From SMBSF63 sp034003545 (GTDB lineage: Bacteria; Chloroflexota; Anaerolineae; Anaerolineales; Anaerolineaceae): DNA of 64,000 nt. Shown here piece by piece: positions 45,160 to 53,766 of this stretch. Both the position numbers and the translations under genes were made by a program. The stretch spans positions 62,001-126,000 of the forward strand of contig CAYURM010000004.1 of the NCBI GenBank assembly GCA_964447155.1, written 5' to 3'. Every line of letters starts with the position of its first letter. Position 1 is the stretch's first letter. The notes under the pieces are model-generated. The model ran no database searches and was not told the DNA's origin. It saw only the letters and a list, made by a program, of their open reading frames with translations.

Positions 45160-46140
45160 TTATTTTGAGTAGCCATGGGGGTGGGTGCGATGCCATTCCC
45201 AGGCAGTAGAGATGATCGTTTGTAAATCCGGAACTTGGGGCTTCCAGCCAAGTTCATGACGGATCTTGGACGCATCGCCGACAAGGATGGCGGCATCGCC
45301 CGGGCGGCGCGGTTTCACTATCGAGGGAACGGGATGACCGGTTATTTCCCGCGTAGTTTCGATCACTTCCTTGACAGAGTAACCCGTACCATTCCCAAGG
45401 TTGTAGACCATGCGGGGGCGCCTATCCAGACCTTGCAGGGCCAGCAAATGAGCGGCAGCCAGATCAGTGACATGAATGTAGTCACGTACACAGGTACCAT
45501 CGGGGGTGGGATAATCATCGCCAAACACGGCGATGTTTTCGCGCTGCCCCAGGGCAACTTGCAAAACAAGGGGGATCAAATGCGATTCGGGTTGGTGTGC
45601 TTCTCCACGTACCGGCGGGGTAGCTCCAGCGGCATTAAAATAGCGCAAGGCAGCAAAACGCAGGCCTCTCACCTGGTGATACCATTCGAGGGTCTCTTCG
45701 ACCATATATTTGGTTTGCCCGTAAACACTGGCCGGGCCAATCGGGTCTGTTTCAACAATTGGGCTATCTTTGCTGGCATACACACCAGCAGTTGAGGAAA
45801 AGACAAAACGCGGTACGGCATGTTTCGCGGCTGCTTCAATCAAATTCATGCTGCCAGCAACATTATTGAGGAAGAATTTGCCGGGGTCAACCATTGATTC
45901 GCCAGCTTCAATGAAAGCGGCAAAGTGCACAATTGCATCGTAAGGGCGGATGCTTAATACGCGTCCCAGCGCTTCATTATCGAGAATGTCACCCTGAATG
46001 AAGGTTACGCCATCAGGGATAGCGGCTTTGTACCCTTTTACCAGACTATCATAAACGGTGACTTGATGACCTGCGTCCAATAGTAGTTGGGTCGTAACAC
46101 TGCCGATATATCCAGCACCGCCTGCGACAAGTATATTCAT
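45160..46140 (-). CDS. galE: UDP-glucose 4-epimerase
   Basis: A 326-residue extended short-chain dehydrogenase: NAD motif VAGGAGYIGSVTTQLLLDAG, the catalytic Ser/Thr region FSSTAGVYA, YGQTKYMVEE as the YxxxK pair, and LRYFNAAGATP. It interconverts UDP-glucose and UDP-galactose for exopolysaccharide or galactose use. ATG 46140 follows GGAGGA. A hairpin with T-tract sits between promoter candidate and ribosome site. Confidence 0.93.
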   Translation of the reverse strand: MNILVAGGAGYIGSVTTQLLLDAGHQVTVYDSLVKGYKAAIPDGVTFIQGDILDNEALGRVLSIRPYDAIVHFAAFIEAGESMVDPGKFFLNNVAGSMNLIEAAAKHAVPRFVFSSTAGVYASKDSPIVETDPIGPASVYGQTKYMVEETLEWYHQVRGLRFAALRYFNAAGATPPVRGEAHQPESHLIPLVLQVALGQRENIAVFGDDYPTPDGTCVRDYIHVTDLAAAHLLALQGLDRRPRMVYNLGNGTGYSVKEVIETTREITGHPVPSIVKPRRPGDAAILVGDASKIRHELGWKPQVPDLQTIISTAWEWHRTHPHGYSK

Positions 46141-46151
46141 CTGTCCTCCAG

Positions 46152-46179
46152 AAAAAGACGGCCTGGTCATTGGCCGTCT
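46152..46179 (-). terminator. Terminator-like hairpin in the galE 5' leader
   Basis: On the minus strand AGACGGCC (46172-46179) pairs with GGCCGTCT (46156-46163) around an 8-base loop, then TTTTTC, and only 5 bases later the galE ribosome site GGAGGA. It is an intrinsic terminator by form, placed where an attenuator would be. Confidence 0.65.
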
Positions 46180-46288
46180 GCATATTCATTATTTTAGCAC
46201 CATTTTCAGAAAATCATGCGGAGAACGAGAAGGCTGCATTAAAAGGAAATTAATGAAAATTTTATTCCCAACATTCATGGAATCTGAT

Positions 46289-46317
46289 ATTCTATAAGTG
46301 TTGGAGACATTGAACAA
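46289..46317 (-). promoter_or_regulatory. Weak promoter candidate for galE
   Basis: Minus strand TTGTTC (46312-46317), 17-bp spacer, TAGAAT (46289-46294). Transcription would cross the leader hairpin at 46152-46179. Confidence 0.3.
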
Positions 46318-46394
46318 GAAAGCACACTTCTCATCATCGCACATTATTATCAGCATTACAGCTCATCAAAGACAGGATGTGTGAAGGCCTTGAT

Positions 46395-46468
46395 CTAAAA
46401 TCTCACAGAAAACTCCATCTTATCCTCCTAAACTCCACCCGCAGGAACGGCGCACCTGCGGGTGGAGT
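46395..46468 (-). other. Long GC-rich hairpin followed by a ribosome site and a 7-residue mini-frame
   Basis: A 14-bp perfect stem (ACTCCACCCGCAGG at 46432-46445 with its complement at 46455-46468) lies 116 bases beyond the pheA stop and could end the aromatic operon, though only TTT follows on the minus strand. Just after it comes AGGAGG (46424-46429) and, 5 bases on, ATG 46418 opening MEFSVRF and a stop. The rest of 46180-46584 shows no gene. Confidence 0.5.
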
Positions 46469-46584
46469 GTTGTGTACTTGAAAGATTTCTGCTTGCTTTC
46501 AAAACGGGGATGCGTGAAAAACCTTGACGCAGCGCAAGATTGAATTCCGGGCGGTTAGGAAAGTATTTGTTAGCGGGGGACTGA

Positions 46585-47409
46585 TCAAAAAGCTTTATTC
46601 CGGGGATAAGAGCCAAATACCCGCATTTCGAGCGTTTCGGTTTCCAGCATTTTAATTGCTTTCTGGGTTTCCGGATGGCTGCATGCCCCGGCAAAATCGA
46701 TATAGAAGAGATATTCCCAGGGACGACCGATCAATGGACGGGATTCGATCTTGGTCAGGTCAATATCATGGTTGGCAAAGGCTGCCAAAGCCTGATAAAG
46801 CGCTCCCGGCTGGTGCTTCAGGCTGAAAACGATGGTCGTTTTGGTTGCACCTTGCGGCTGGACGGGGCTGCGCGAGATGGTTAAGAAACGAGTGAAATTG
46901 GATGGATTGTCTTCAATACCTTCAGCGAGGATGTTCATCCCATAGATCTCCGCGGCACGACGCGAGGCGATAGCGGCAAGATGGATGTCACTTCCGGCGG
47001 CAACCATCTTTACTGCGCCAGCAGTGTCGTAAACGGTTTCCGGCTTGGCATTGACAAGGGTGGGCAGGGTTTGCCGGCATTGCCCCAGTCCCTGAGGATG
47101 GCTGATGACCCGCTTGATATCGGCGAGCGTGGCTTCCGGGCGGGCGATGAGACAATGCTGAATGCGGAGGTGATATTCGCTGATAATATACAAGTCGTGC
47201 TGCAAGAGGAGGTCATAATTGCGATGGATACTGCCATTCACAGAGTTCTCAATGGGAATAAAGCCCAAATCGCACTCTCCTGTTGTTACACAATCAAATA
47301 CAGCTTCAAAGCTGTCCCGGGCAACAGGGTTTGCGGAATTTCCGAAATGTTCAATAGCTGCAGCTTCTGAAAAAGCGCCAGGCTCACCTTGATATGCGAC
47401 TTGAAGCAT
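46585..47409 (-). CDS. pheA: Prephenate dehydratase with ACT domain
   Basis: Converts prephenate to phenylpyruvate for phenylalanine. Catalytic domain (residues 1 to about 180): VAYQGEPGAFSEAAAIEHFG, GFIPIENSVNGSIHRNYDLL, ISHPQGLGQCRQTLP and the key NFTRFLTIS. The C-terminal ACT domain has TTIVFSLKHQPGALYQALAAFA and LTKIESRPLIGRPWEYLFYID, the site of Phe feedback inhibition (the ESRP motif). It is the last gene of the aromatic operon. Confidence 0.96.
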   Translation of the reverse strand: MLQVAYQGEPGAFSEAAAIEHFGNSANPVARDSFEAVFDCVTTGECDLGFIPIENSVNGSIHRNYDLLLQHDLYIISEYHLRIQHCLIARPEATLADIKRVISHPQGLGQCRQTLPTLVNAKPETVYDTAGAVKMVAAGSDIHLAAIASRRAAEIYGMNILAEGIEDNPSNFTRFLTISRSPVQPQGATKTTIVFSLKHQPGALYQALAAFANHDIDLTKIESRPLIGRPWEYLFYIDFAGACSHPETQKAIKMLETETLEMRVFGSYPRNKAF

Positions 47410-47427
47410 GTTTTTCTCCTTGAAGGG

Positions 47428-47865
47428 TTAGTTATTAATGATGTGATGCAGGGCGTGCAGCCCAAGCAGGTAGGAATGCCAGCCAAACCCGGCGATGCTG
47501 CCTGCACAGACTGGCGCAATAAGGGAGGTATGACGAAATGCTTCCCGAGCGGCGATGTTGGAAAGATGCACTTCAACCACCGGGATGCGGATAGCGGAGA
47601 CTGCGTCCCGCAAGGCCACTGAGGTATGCGTGTAGCCACCCGGATTAAATACAACCCCAACAGCCCAGATCCGCGCATCCTGCAAACGATCTATCAAAAA
47701 ACCTTCGTGGTTCGACTGGAATACAGTTATCTCCAGACCTAATTCTTTTCCAGCCTGTTCAAGGTGTTTCGTAATCACGGTCAGGCTCAGCTCTCCATAA
47801 ATGCCCGGTTCGCGTTCGCCCAGCAAATTCAGGTTGGGACCATTTAATACGAGAATTTTTTGCAT
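47428..47865 (-). CDS. aroQ: 3-Dehydroquinate dehydratase, type II
   Basis: A 145-residue type II enzyme: VLNGPNLNLLGEREPGIYG, QSNHEGFLIDRLQDA, NPGGYTHTSVALRDAV, VEVHLSNIAAREAFRH and IAGFGWHSYLLGL. It removes water from 3-dehydroquinate. ATG 47865 follows AAAGGAG; a longer frame would overlap aroKB. Confidence 0.96.
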   Translation of the reverse strand: MQKILVLNGPNLNLLGEREPGIYGELSLTVITKHLEQAGKELGLEITVFQSNHEGFLIDRLQDARIWAVGVVFNPGGYTHTSVALRDAVSAIRIPVVEVHLSNIAAREAFRHTSLIAPVCAGSIAGFGWHSYLLGLHALHHIINN

Positions 47866-47882
47866 CTCGCTTTCTCCTTTCC

Positions 47883-49436
47883 TCACATATCCAGCAGCAG
47901 GGTTTCCCAATCAGGCACAGTGATACCAACACGGACTTCGCCAATCCTGACTGGGAGGGCAAAGCGTACAATCTGGTTGGCACGTTTTTTGTCGTGTCTC
48001 ATCGCTTGAACGATGATGGTGCGGTTAATTTCGGGAGGGATTTGGGTAAGCAGTCCTAAAGCGCTGAATACTTTCCTGATTTCATCCGTCAGGCCAGTCT
48101 GGGCCAGGCCCAATTTTTCTGCAAGACGGGCTTCGGCGACTGTGCCGATCGCCACGGCTTCACCATGTGACATACTGAAGCCGCAAGCCAGTTCCACACC
48201 GTGGCCGATGGTATGCCCCAGATTCAACGACTGTCGCAGGCCGCGCTCGTATGGGTCTTCTTCGATGATTCTGATCTTGACGGCGGCTGCCTGGCGCACT
48301 AATTGTGTACTGTTTTGCTGGGCGGCCTCTCGACCGGCTGCGCATAAATAAAAAAGCTGCGGATCAGCAATAATGCCGTGTTTTACCGTTTCGCCCAATC
48401 CACTGAGCCATTCCCTTTCCGGCAGAGTTTGCAGTAACTCTGGATCGCTCAGGATAAGCCGGGGAGCGTGAAAAGCACCAATCAGGTTTTTCCCCTGGGG
48501 AAGGTTGGCGCCGGTTTTCCCGCCGATGCTGCTGTCGACCATTGCCAGCAGGGTGGTGGGCACATTGACCCAGGCAATGCCACGCAGGAATGCAGCAGCA
48601 GCAAACCCGGCCTGGTCACCGACTACTCCGCCGCCGAGGGCGACGATGGTACTCCCCCGTTCGAGACCTGCGTCTGCACAGGCTTCCCAAATCTCGGTAA
48701 CGCTGCCGATATGTTTGTGGGTTTCTCCTGATGGAATGATCATCAATGAAACTGTATATCCGGCATTTTCCAGTGTGTTTTGTGCCTGCTGCCCGTAAAG
48801 CGCGGCGACATGTTCATCACTGACCAGCATAACAGGGCCTTTCAGCTCAGCCTGCTGCATGGCGCTGCCGAGGTCTTTGAGAATGCCAGGGCGAATGCGA
48901 AGATCGCAATCGGTACCCATACCTGTGATGCGAAATACACCCAGACGAATTTGTGCCTGCCAGAGCGCCTGATCGGCATTTAATGTACCTGTATCAATAG
49001 CGTTAGAAAAAGACGAGTAATGATCTTTGCGTTTTTCTAACAGCGCTCGCGTGCGTTGCTCCAGATCGCCATTCAACAAGGGACGGTTGATGCTGCTGAC
49101 TTTGAGGCGCGCAATCAGTATTTCGGCGGGAGCAGTCAGGCACAACACTTCGCCCTGTTTTTCAGCCAGGGCGCGGTTTTCAGGGGACAGTAATGCACCG
49201 CCACCCAGGGAGATAACAGTCTCTTCGGATACCGATAGATGTCGGGCAAGCAGGCCGCTTTCCACACGACGGAACGCAGTTTCACCTTGCTGCTGGAAAA
49301 TATCCGGGACAGGCATCCCGGCATGCTGCTCAATGGCAGCATCGAGATCGACAAACGGGCATTTCAACCTGTCAGCCAAACGCGCTCCGAGGGTGGATTT
49401 TCCCGAGCCAGGCGGGCCATATAACATAATATGCAT
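47883..49436 (-). CDS. aroKB: Fused shikimate kinase / 3-dehydroquinate synthase
   Basis: Two shikimate enzymes in one 517-residue chain. Residues 1 to about 165 are shikimate kinase: Walker A GPPGSGKST, FVDLDAAIEQ, FRRVESGLL, SLGGGALL and NRPLL. Residues about 175-517 are dehydroquinate synthase: IPSGETHKHI, ALGGGVVGDQAGFAAAAFLRG, TTLLAMVDSSIGGKTGANL, LNLGHTIGHGVE and MSHGEAVAIG with zinc-binding Glu and His. The steps are not consecutive in the pathway. The kinase comes first in the fusion. Confidence 0.95.
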   Translation of the reverse strand: MHIMLYGPPGSGKSTLGARLADRLKCPFVDLDAAIEQHAGMPVPDIFQQQGETAFRRVESGLLARHLSVSEETVISLGGGALLSPENRALAEKQGEVLCLTAPAEILIARLKVSSINRPLLNGDLEQRTRALLEKRKDHYSSFSNAIDTGTLNADQALWQAQIRLGVFRITGMGTDCDLRIRPGILKDLGSAMQQAELKGPVMLVSDEHVAALYGQQAQNTLENAGYTVSLMIIPSGETHKHIGSVTEIWEACADAGLERGSTIVALGGGVVGDQAGFAAAAFLRGIAWVNVPTTLLAMVDSSIGGKTGANLPQGKNLIGAFHAPRLILSDPELLQTLPEREWLSGLGETVKHGIIADPQLFYLCAAGREAAQQNSTQLVRQAAAVKIRIIEEDPYERGLRQSLNLGHTIGHGVELACGFSMSHGEAVAIGTVAEARLAEKLGLAQTGLTDEIRKVFSALGLLTQIPPEINRTIIVQAMRHDKKRANQIVRFALPVRIGEVRVGITVPDWETLLLDM

Positions 49437-49444
49437 AATCTTTC

Positions 49445-50629
49445 CTACTCTCCGTCTGTGCTCGGCCAGAAGACATGCGGTTTTCCGTCCATGTGCAGAT
49501 CTTTCAGGCTGGCGACCGCCAGCTTTTCAAAACGCGGTTGAATTTCGCCCAGCGAATCACCGCCAAGTTTTTCGAGTAAGGCATCTGCCAGGGTAAAGGC
49601 GACCATCGCTTCAATGACTGGCACGGCGCGGGGGACGGGACAGTAATCCGAGCGCTCATACTGCGTGGGCATTTCTTTGCCCTTTGCCAAATTAACGGTT
49701 TTTTGGGGAGTAATCGTCGTCGCGATGGGTTTCATTGCAGCGCGAACGATGATAGGCTGCCCGGTACTCATTCCTCCCTCGATGCCGCCAGAGCGATTGG
49801 AAGTGCGCTGCAGGCGATCGTCTGCCAGACGAATTGCATCATGAACTTTGGTGCCGGGCTGACGGCTGTTGGCAAAGGCGGGTCCAATTTCCACGCCTTT
49901 GATGGCCTGAATGCCCAACACGGCCTGTGCCAGACGGCCATCCAGACGTTTGTCCCAGTGAACGTACGAACCCAGCCCAGGGGGTAAACCCAGCGCAAGC
50001 ACTTCCAGCACGCCGCCGAGAGTATTTCCGTCGTCGATGGCTTTCTCGATGCTTTCTTTCATCGCTTGCGAGGCTGCACTGTCCGGGCAGCGGACACTGG
50101 ATTTCTCAGCCCGCCGGGAACGTGATTCCAAAGGAATATCCTCCAGGGAGGCGGTTACCTCTCCAATTGACGCGACATACCCTTCAACCCGAACACCAAA
50201 CTGGGCAAGCAAGTGTTTGCAGACTGCACCAATGGCGACACGGGCAGCAGTTTCACGGGCTGAGGCGCGTTCCAGTACGGGACGCAAATCATGGAAACCG
50301 TATTTGATCGCGCCAGTCAGGTCCGCGTGCCCAGGTCGAGGGTTCGGGAATGGCGGGACTTCTTTGCCGAGCCAGTCTTTGTGATTCAGATTCGGGAGCA
50401 GCAGAGCAATCGGGGCGCCAATGGTTTTGCCCTCCATAACACCACCCAGGATTTGGATTTGATCTTTCTCGATCTGCATGCGTTCTCCGCTGCCGTGCCC
50501 GCGTTGACGGCGGCTCAAATGGTGGTTAATGTCGTTGGTGGTCAATGGCAATCCGGCGGGAATGCCTTCAAGGATGGCAACCAGAGCGGGGCCATGCGAT
50601 TCACCGGCGGTTAAAAAACGAAGTGTCAT
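49445..50629 (-). CDS. aroC: Chorismate synthase
   Basis: Makes chorismate from EPSP using reduced FMN. Features: TAGESHGPALVAILEGIPAGLP, RRQRGHGSGERMQIEKDQ, RPGHADLTGAIKYG, ARETAARVAIGAV, RTSNRSGGIEGGMSTGQPI (in two parts) and RSDYCPVPRAVPVIEAM. 394 residues, normal. It overlaps aroE by 4 bp. Confidence 0.97.
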   Translation of the reverse strand: MTLRFLTAGESHGPALVAILEGIPAGLPLTTNDINHHLSRRQRGHGSGERMQIEKDQIQILGGVMEGKTIGAPIALLLPNLNHKDWLGKEVPPFPNPRPGHADLTGAIKYGFHDLRPVLERASARETAARVAIGAVCKHLLAQFGVRVEGYVASIGEVTASLEDIPLESRSRRAEKSSVRCPDSAASQAMKESIEKAIDDGNTLGGVLEVLALGLPPGLGSYVHWDKRLDGRLAQAVLGIQAIKGVEIGPAFANSRQPGTKVHDAIRLADDRLQRTSNRSGGIEGGMSTGQPIIVRAAMKPIATTITPQKTVNLAKGKEMPTQYERSDYCPVPRAVPVIEAMVAFTLADALLEKLGGDSLGEIQPRFEKLAVASLKDLHMDGKPHVFWPSTDGE

Positions 50630-51522
50630 TTGATTTTCCTTTGTGATGTTTGTCTGATGCGAGGTTCACAGGCGTCTTGTACAGCTTGCCGCATGACGGC
50701 GCGGGGGGCGGTATATCCTGTCCAACGCTCAAAAGCCAATGCGGCCTGTTCCACAAGCATCCCTAAACCACTGCGAGCAGGCAGCCCTGCCTGGCATGCC
50801 CGGCGTACCAGAAGTGTGTCGACGGGATTGTAAACCAGATCATAGACACAGGCATGGAGGGGGAGAGCGAGGTCTTCCGGCCAGGGGCAGGTCTCAGTAT
50901 CAGGCGACATGCCCAGCGGCGTTGCGTTGACAAGCAGTCCAATCTTCCTGCTGATTTGCGACAAGGCATTTTTTTCCAGGGGAAGAACTTCGACAGGCGT
51001 ATTAGCAATGGCATTGAAAGAATGCGCCAGTTCCTGGGCCTGTAGAAGATTTCGTGCCGCAACCCCGACAGAGTAGCCCGCTTTCAACAAACTGAAAAGC
51101 ACTGCTCTTGCTGCTCCACCAGCACCCAAAAGCAAGGCGGGGGTATGTTTTTCCACAGGCAATTGCTGAAGGTCATTCTGGAATCCGGCTGCATCGGTGT
51201 TGTCGCCCGTCAGAAGTCCGTTTTCCATATAAATCGTGTTGACCGCGCCGATGCATTCGGCTGATGGGGTGAGGGCGGCCAAAAGCGGCACCACGGTTTG
51301 TTTATAGGGCAGGGTGACATTCAACCCGTCAATCTCACCAGCAGCCACGTGTTCCAACAGGTCCAGAATAGCTACATCCTGGATGTGGTTGGGTTCAATG
51401 GCATAAAGACAATACCGTCCCGCCAGACCGAGTTCTTGCAAAGCTGCCTGATGGATGCGAGGTGACAGGCTATGATCAAGCGGCCAGCCGATGAGTCCCA
51501 AATTGATTCGTTGTTCTGGCAT
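50626..51522 (-). CDS. aroE: Shikimate dehydrogenase
   Basis: NADPH-dependent reduction of 3-dehydroshikimate. Features: GLIGWPLDHSLSPRIHQAAL with the shikimate-binding Ser pair, GLNVTLPYKQTVVPLL with catalytic Lys, NTDAAGFQNDL with catalytic Asp, ALLLGAGGAARAVLFSLL for NADP, and LVNATPLGMSP. 298 residues. Four bases separate it from aroA. Confidence 0.96.
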   Translation of the reverse strand: MPEQRINLGLIGWPLDHSLSPRIHQAALQELGLAGRYCLYAIEPNHIQDVAILDLLEHVAAGEIDGLNVTLPYKQTVVPLLAALTPSAECIGAVNTIYMENGLLTGDNTDAAGFQNDLQQLPVEKHTPALLLGAGGAARAVLFSLLKAGYSVGVAARNLLQAQELAHSFNAIANTPVEVLPLEKNALSQISRKIGLLVNATPLGMSPDTETCPWPEDLALPLHACVYDLVYNPVDTLLVRRACQAGLPARSGLGMLVEQAALAFERWTGYTAPRAVMRQAVQDACEPRIRQTSQRKIK

Positions 51523-51526
51523 CAGG

Positions 51527-52882
51527 TCACTGCTCCGTTTGAATAATGCAGCCGAGTGCTTGCAAAACAGCGATAAAGTCTGGAAAGGATTCTGCTGTCA
51601 TTTCGGCGCCGTGAACCACTACCGGGTTTTGACAAGCCAGACCGGCAACGGCCAAAGCCATCGCCAGACGGTGGTCGCCATGTGATTCGACTTCTCCCCC
51701 GCGGGGTAGCACGCCACCCACAACAATGAAGCCGTCCGGGGTTTCCTGAATATTGACACCGATGCGGCTGAGTTCCTGACAAATGGCGGCGATACGATCA
51801 GATTCTTTTAATCGTAGTTCCTGTGCATCACGTACGACGGTTGTGCCAGCGGCAAAGGCCGCGGCCACGGCAAAGACAGGAAATTCGTCAATCATGCGCA
51901 CCACCAGGGGGCCGCAGACCTCAACTGCTTCTAATACGCTATACCGGACAGTGACCTTGCCGGCAGGTTCACCAGCATCATGAGTTAAAATTTCGACCTG
52001 CACATCAGCGCCCATGGCCTGCAAGGTGTCCAATAACCCTGTTCGCGTCGCATTCAGGCCGACATTATTCAGAGTGAGTTGAGAGCCAGGAGTGATCAAG
52101 GCAGCAACGATCAGGAAGGCGGCGGCGGAAATGTCACCGGGGACGGTAAAATCCAGGGGGAGGAGTGAAGTAGTTGGGGGAGACAGACGCGTGGCGTAGA
52201 TTGGGGTGGCTTTATCTTCCAGCTTGCGGCTGGTTACGTCCACGCCCATATTGGCGAGCATGTTTTCTGTGTGGTCGCGGGATGGGCCAGGTTCAAAGAG
52301 GGTACTGGTGCCGTTGGCTGCCAGTGCGGCCAGCAATAAACATGATTTTACCTGGGCCGAAGCAACCGGCAGCGCATATTGAATATTATGCAGCGGTTGG
52401 TTTGAATCTCTGGATAAAAGTTCAAGTGGCGCGCCTCCATTTTCAGCGGCAGTTATGGACACACCCATGTGCCGTAACGGGAGGACGATACGATCCATGG
52501 GGCGGTGGCGCAGGCCAGCCGAGCCATCCAGAACAGCCGGGATACCCGCCGCTGAAAGAGCGCCAGTCAGGAGACGCAATGTGGTGGCCGAGTTACCGCA
52601 GTTGATCGGTTCACTGGCAGGACGAAGTCCTTGCAGACCATGACCGGCGATGGTCAGAGTCGTACCGTCGAGCTGCCAATCGATGGCCAACTGTTTGAGA
52701 GCGTCGAGCAAGGGTTTGGTAACACCAGAAACCTGAAAATTTCTGATCGCGCTTTTCCCGTCCGCAAGCGCGGCAAAGAGGGCGGCCCGGTGAGACAGCG
52801 ACTTGTCTCCGGGTAAATCCAGTTTGTTTTTACAGGGCAGATTGCCTTTGATTGGATGTCCGGGATCAATGATTGTTTTCAT
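51527..52882 (-). CDS. aroA: 3-Phosphoshikimate 1-carboxyvinyltransferase (EPSP synthase)
   Basis: Joins phosphoenolpyruvate to shikimate 3-phosphate. Features: LPGDKSLSHRAALFAALADG, NCGNSATTLRLLTGALSAAG, VDGSAGLRHRPM-type segment (here LDGSAGLRHRPMDRI), ASAQVKSCLLLAAL, VPGDISAAAFLIVAAL and LRLKESDRIAAICQEL. ATG 52882 overlaps the tyrA stop (ATGA) behind AAAGGAAAAG. The glycine at the glyphosate-contact position appears as NCGNSAT, so class I or II cannot be stated firmly. Confidence 0.96.
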   Translation of the reverse strand: MKTIIDPGHPIKGNLPCKNKLDLPGDKSLSHRAALFAALADGKSAIRNFQVSGVTKPLLDALKQLAIDWQLDGTTLTIAGHGLQGLRPASEPINCGNSATTLRLLTGALSAAGIPAVLDGSAGLRHRPMDRIVLPLRHMGVSITAAENGGAPLELLSRDSNQPLHNIQYALPVASAQVKSCLLLAALAANGTSTLFEPGPSRDHTENMLANMGVDVTSRKLEDKATPIYATRLSPPTTSLLPLDFTVPGDISAAAFLIVAALITPGSQLTLNNVGLNATRTGLLDTLQAMGADVQVEILTHDAGEPAGKVTVRYSVLEAVEVCGPLVVRMIDEFPVFAVAAAFAAGTTVVRDAQELRLKESDRIAAICQELSRIGVNIQETPDGFIVVGGVLPRGGEVESHGDHRLAMALAVAGLACQNPVVVHGAEMTAESFPDFIAVLQALGCIIQTEQ

Positions 52883-53766
52883 GCTTTTCCTTTGGTGAAC
52901 AGAGCACTGCGCGCATTGCGGCCTTGCTGAAGGGCTGCTTCCAGCTTGGCACAATCTTCATGATGGATATTTTCCTTTAATTTTTCCAGGTTGATCTGAA
53001 AATCCTGGAGAGCTTCCAGAATGAAATCCTGATTGGTCAGCAAAATATCCAACATCATGGTTGGCGTAGCTGCGGCTAAACGGCTGGTACTGCGCAGGCC
53101 TGAGCCTGCCATTGGAGCGGCATCCGGCGGGATAGATGCCACGATGGCGTTGGCAACCAGGTAAGGCATGTGGCTGGTGCTGGCTGTCCAGTGATCATGC
53201 GTTTCTGCATCCAGCCATAAAGGATAAGCCCCTGTTTGGCGGACGCAGACTTCAGCAATCGCCTGGGCTCGGGAGGATGTGCGCTCCAATTTAACCAGGG
53301 CAAAATTTCCTTTAACAAACAGACTGGCGTCTGCGTTTCGAAATGATGATTTCTCATTACCGCACATGGGGTGTCCACCAACCGGTTCGAAGCGCTCGGG
53401 AAGGGCTGCCATTGCATCCATTATTTTCCGTTTGGTGGAACCGAGGTCAAGCACAATGCACCCCCCGGGATGCAGATTGGGCAGCGCCTTTAGCTGTTCA
53501 AGAATGGCAAGTACGGGTGCCGCCAGAATAACCAGGTCTGCTTGTGAAATGACATCATCCGGTTGTTGGGCGACCGTTGTAAAGATTGTACTGGCTGCTG
53601 CCAGTTCAACCGTACGCGGGTCGGGGTCGATGCCGATAAGAGATGCGCATTTCCCGGCAAGCGCATAAGCCAGTGACCCACCAATCAAACCAAGTCCCCA
53701 AATGGCGACGTTGAAATCTGTAAGGTTGGTAAAATCCGTTTCAGCTTTCATCTGGTATGTTCTCAT
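52879..53766 (-). CDS. tyrA: Prephenate dehydrogenase
   Basis: NAD(P)-dependent oxidative decarboxylation of prephenate toward tyrosine. Features: FNVAIWGLGLIGGSLAYALAG for the nucleotide, ILAAPVLAILEQL, LDLGSTKRKIMDAMA, EPVGGHPMCGNEKSSF with catalytic His, and TASTSHMPYLVANAI. 295 residues and no ACT domain, so regulation may lie in the DAHP synthases and the leader. It overlaps both flanking genes by 4 bp. Confidence 0.95.
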   Translation of the reverse strand: MRTYQMKAETDFTNLTDFNVAIWGLGLIGGSLAYALAGKCASLIGIDPDPRTVELAAASTIFTTVAQQPDDVISQADLVILAAPVLAILEQLKALPNLHPGGCIVLDLGSTKRKIMDAMAALPERFEPVGGHPMCGNEKSSFRNADASLFVKGNFALVKLERTSSRAQAIAEVCVRQTGAYPLWLDAETHDHWTASTSHMPYLVANAIVASIPPDAAPMAGSGLRSTSRLAAATPTMMLDILLTNQDFILEALQDFQINLEKLKENIHHEDCAKLEAALQQGRNARSALFTKGKA

